DNA from: Bacillota bacterium
GTDB lineage: Bacteria > Bacillota > Clostridia > Christensenellales > SZUA-584
Assembly: GCA_023460085.1 (NCBI GenBank)
Contig: JAEWRI010000002.1
Coordinates: forward strand, 1 to 6,317
Length of the DNA stretch: 6,317 bases
Direction of reading: 5' to 3'
The notes under the pieces are model-generated. The model did no database searches. It was not told the origin of the DNA and worked only from the letters and a program-made list of their open reading frames with translations. Shown here one piece after another: positions 5,396-6,317 of this stretch. The position numbers and the translations under genes are program-made. The stretch's first letter is position 1, and each line of letters begins with the position of its first letter.

Positions 5396-5488
5396 CGCGC
5401 CCTACGGGCATGAGCATTCCGTAGCGCACCCCGCCATATCTCGTAGGGGACGGCCTCCCGGACGTCCCGAGCGACGGAACATAATATC

Positions 5489-5525
5489 CGGCGTTACATT
5501 AAAACCGCTGCATCCGTCGGCGCGT
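5489..5525. repeat. 37-bp sub-repeat, copy A of unit 1
   Basis: Identical to 5655-5691, 166 bp away. Diverged relatives sit at 5906-5943 and 6072-6108, so each 411-418 bp unit carries two copies with the same internal spacing. The block ends in CGTCGGCGCGT. Confidence 0.8.
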
Positions 5526-5654
5526 ATTGGAATTCGCGCCCTACGGGTTACGCGCGGACAGTGTTCCTTTACGGATGAAACCGGACGGGGACTGGATTGC
5601 TTCGTCACGCAAGCGCTCCTCGCAATGACGGGAATACAGGCGCAGAGCAGCCAT

Positions 5655-5691
5655 CGGCGTTACATTAAAACCGCTGCATCCGTCGGCGCGT
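5655..5691. repeat. 37-bp sub-repeat, copy B of unit 1
   Basis: Exact copy of 5489-5525. The exact identity within unit 1, against several differences in unit 2, suggests recent local homogenisation. Confidence 0.8.
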
Positions 5692-5806
5692 CAAGGATGC
5701 CACCGCGGAGCTGGGAGTAAGGCATATGAGTGTATACAGCAAGGCAAACATGGCAGTTGCGGGATTCTGGAGGCCGGGTCCATGATAAAAGCACGCTGAT
5801 GGTTCC

Positions 5807-6223
5807 CGCGCCCTACGGGTATGAGCATACCGCAGCGCAGCGAATACCCGCCGCATCTCGTAGGGGACGGCTTCCCAGACGTCCCGAGCGACGGAACATA
5901 ATATCCGGCGCCACGCTTAAAACCGCCGCACTCGTCGGCGCGTATAGGAATTCGCGCCCTACGGGTTACGCGCGGACAGTGTTCCTTTACGGATGAAACC
6001 GGGCGGGGGCTGGATTGCTTCGGTGCGCAAGCGCCCCTCGCAATGACGGAAAGGAGGCACAAAGCAGCCGTCGGCGTCACGTTAACCCCACCGCATTTGT
6101 CGGCGCGTTAAGGATGCCACCGCGGAGCTGGGCATTAGGCATATGAGTGTATAAGGCAAGGCAGCCATGGCAACTGCGGGATTCTGGAGGCCGGGTCAGA
6201 AACAAAAGCACGCTGATGGTTCC
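5807..6223. repeat. Tandem direct repeat, unit 2 (417 bp)
   Basis: Second full unit, same order of blocks as unit 1: hairpin (5864-5885), diverged sub-repeat (5906-5943), 60-bp block (5942-6001), the ATTGC...GCAAT segment (6010-6048), second sub-repeat (6072-6108) and tail. Small indels shift the offset from 411 to 418. No gene is supported. Confidence 0.85.
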
Positions 6224-6317
6224 CGCGCCTTACGGATATGAGCATACCACAGCGAATACCCGCCGTATCGTAGGGGACGGCCTAAGTGCCCTACGTGTAC
6301 CCGGACGTCCCGAGCGA
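6224..6317. repeat. Tandem direct repeat, unit 3 (partial, cut by window end)
   Basis: Begins CGCGCCTTACGG and follows units 1 and 2 up to the CGTCCCGAGCGA motif at the window edge. It carries about 16 extra bases (AAGTGCCCTACGTGTA) inside the hairpin loop, absent from the other two units. Confidence 0.75.

Larger units (their letters stand above)
5396..5806. repeat. Tandem direct repeat, unit 1 (411 bp)
   Basis: The unit begins at CGCGCCCTACGGG (5396) and recurs from 5807 and 6224. It carries in order a GGGACG/CGTCCC hairpin (5447-5468), a 37-bp sub-repeat (5489-5525), a 60-bp block (5524-5583) matching 5942-6001 at 59 of 60 positions, and a segment at 5592-5630. On the minus strand that segment reads like the widespread intergenic GTCATTGCGAGGAGCG...GAAGCAATCC repeat. 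A second exact 37-bp copy follows (5655-5691), then a tail with TATGAGTGTATA. Short frames inside are repeat translations with no family signal, so the stretch is taken as non-coding. Confidence 0.85.

Noticed and set aside
5402..6080. Minus-strand frames of 68 and 129 codons sharing SSPRPVSSVKEHCPRVTRR
   Set aside because: They share residues only because they cross the same DNA repeat. Their frames, ends and remaining sequence differ, and there is no ribosome site or known domain.
5396..6317. CRISPR array
   Set aside because: The repeat units are about 411-418 bp, and the 37-bp sub-repeats occur only in pairs with long, themselves repeated spacers; there is no short regular repeat-spacer pattern and no cas gene.

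Overview
The window looks like a chromosomal piece of a high-GC anaerobic member of the Bacillota (Clostridia; an uncultured gut Christensenellales- or Oscillospirales-like genome is my guess). The reasons are strong purine-rich Shine-Dalgarno sites before every gene, a near-consensus sigma-A promoter, tightly packed genes, and intergenic DNA full of short GC-rich palindromes. The taxon is an inference from style, not from a marker gene.

Layout. All real genes lie on the minus strand and form one self-contained five-gene operon. It is read from a TTGACA-17-TACAAT promoter (5251-5279) leftwards to about position 323. In transcription order it holds: (1) a protein with two SCP2-like lipid-binding modules (5015-4257); (2) a glutamate-1-semialdehyde-aminomutase-like class III PLP aminotransferase (4247-3003); (3) the thiamine-diphosphate-binding half of a split transketolase (2974-2117); (4) the pyrimidine-binding plus C-terminal half of the same transketolase (2117-1113); (5) a second SCP2-like protein, a paralogue of the first (1108-323). 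Spacings are 9, 28, -1 (TAATG) and 4 nt, so the five products are probably made together. A palindrome of the TetR/FadR type sits just downstream of the -10 box, and the leader before the first gene is about 229 nt long.

Flanks. Left of the operon (1-322) lie a decayed 3' end of another copy of the last SCP2-like gene, two copies of an 18-bp perfect palindrome and a 10-bp-stem hairpin. Right of the promoter (about 5290-6317) there is no convincing gene. That stretch is filled by about 2.2 copies of a 411-418 bp tandem direct repeat with internal sub-repeats.

How the genes may work together (inference). A split transketolase moves a two-carbon ketol unit to or from an aldehyde. This one lacks the residues that in E. 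coli transketolase hold the acceptor's 2-hydroxyl (Asp469 becomes Ala) and part of the acceptor phosphate site (Arg358 becomes Thr). With an aminotransferase and two lipid-binding proteins in the same operon, a long-chain aldehyde is a reasonable substrate. Ketol transfer to a fatty aldehyde gives a 1,3-dihydroxy-2-ketone, and transamination of that gives a 2-amino-1,3-diol, the head group of a sphingoid base. The operon could therefore make, or in reverse break down, sphingoid-like amino lipids without serine palmitoyltransferase. This is a hypothesis; nothing in the window proves the substrate.
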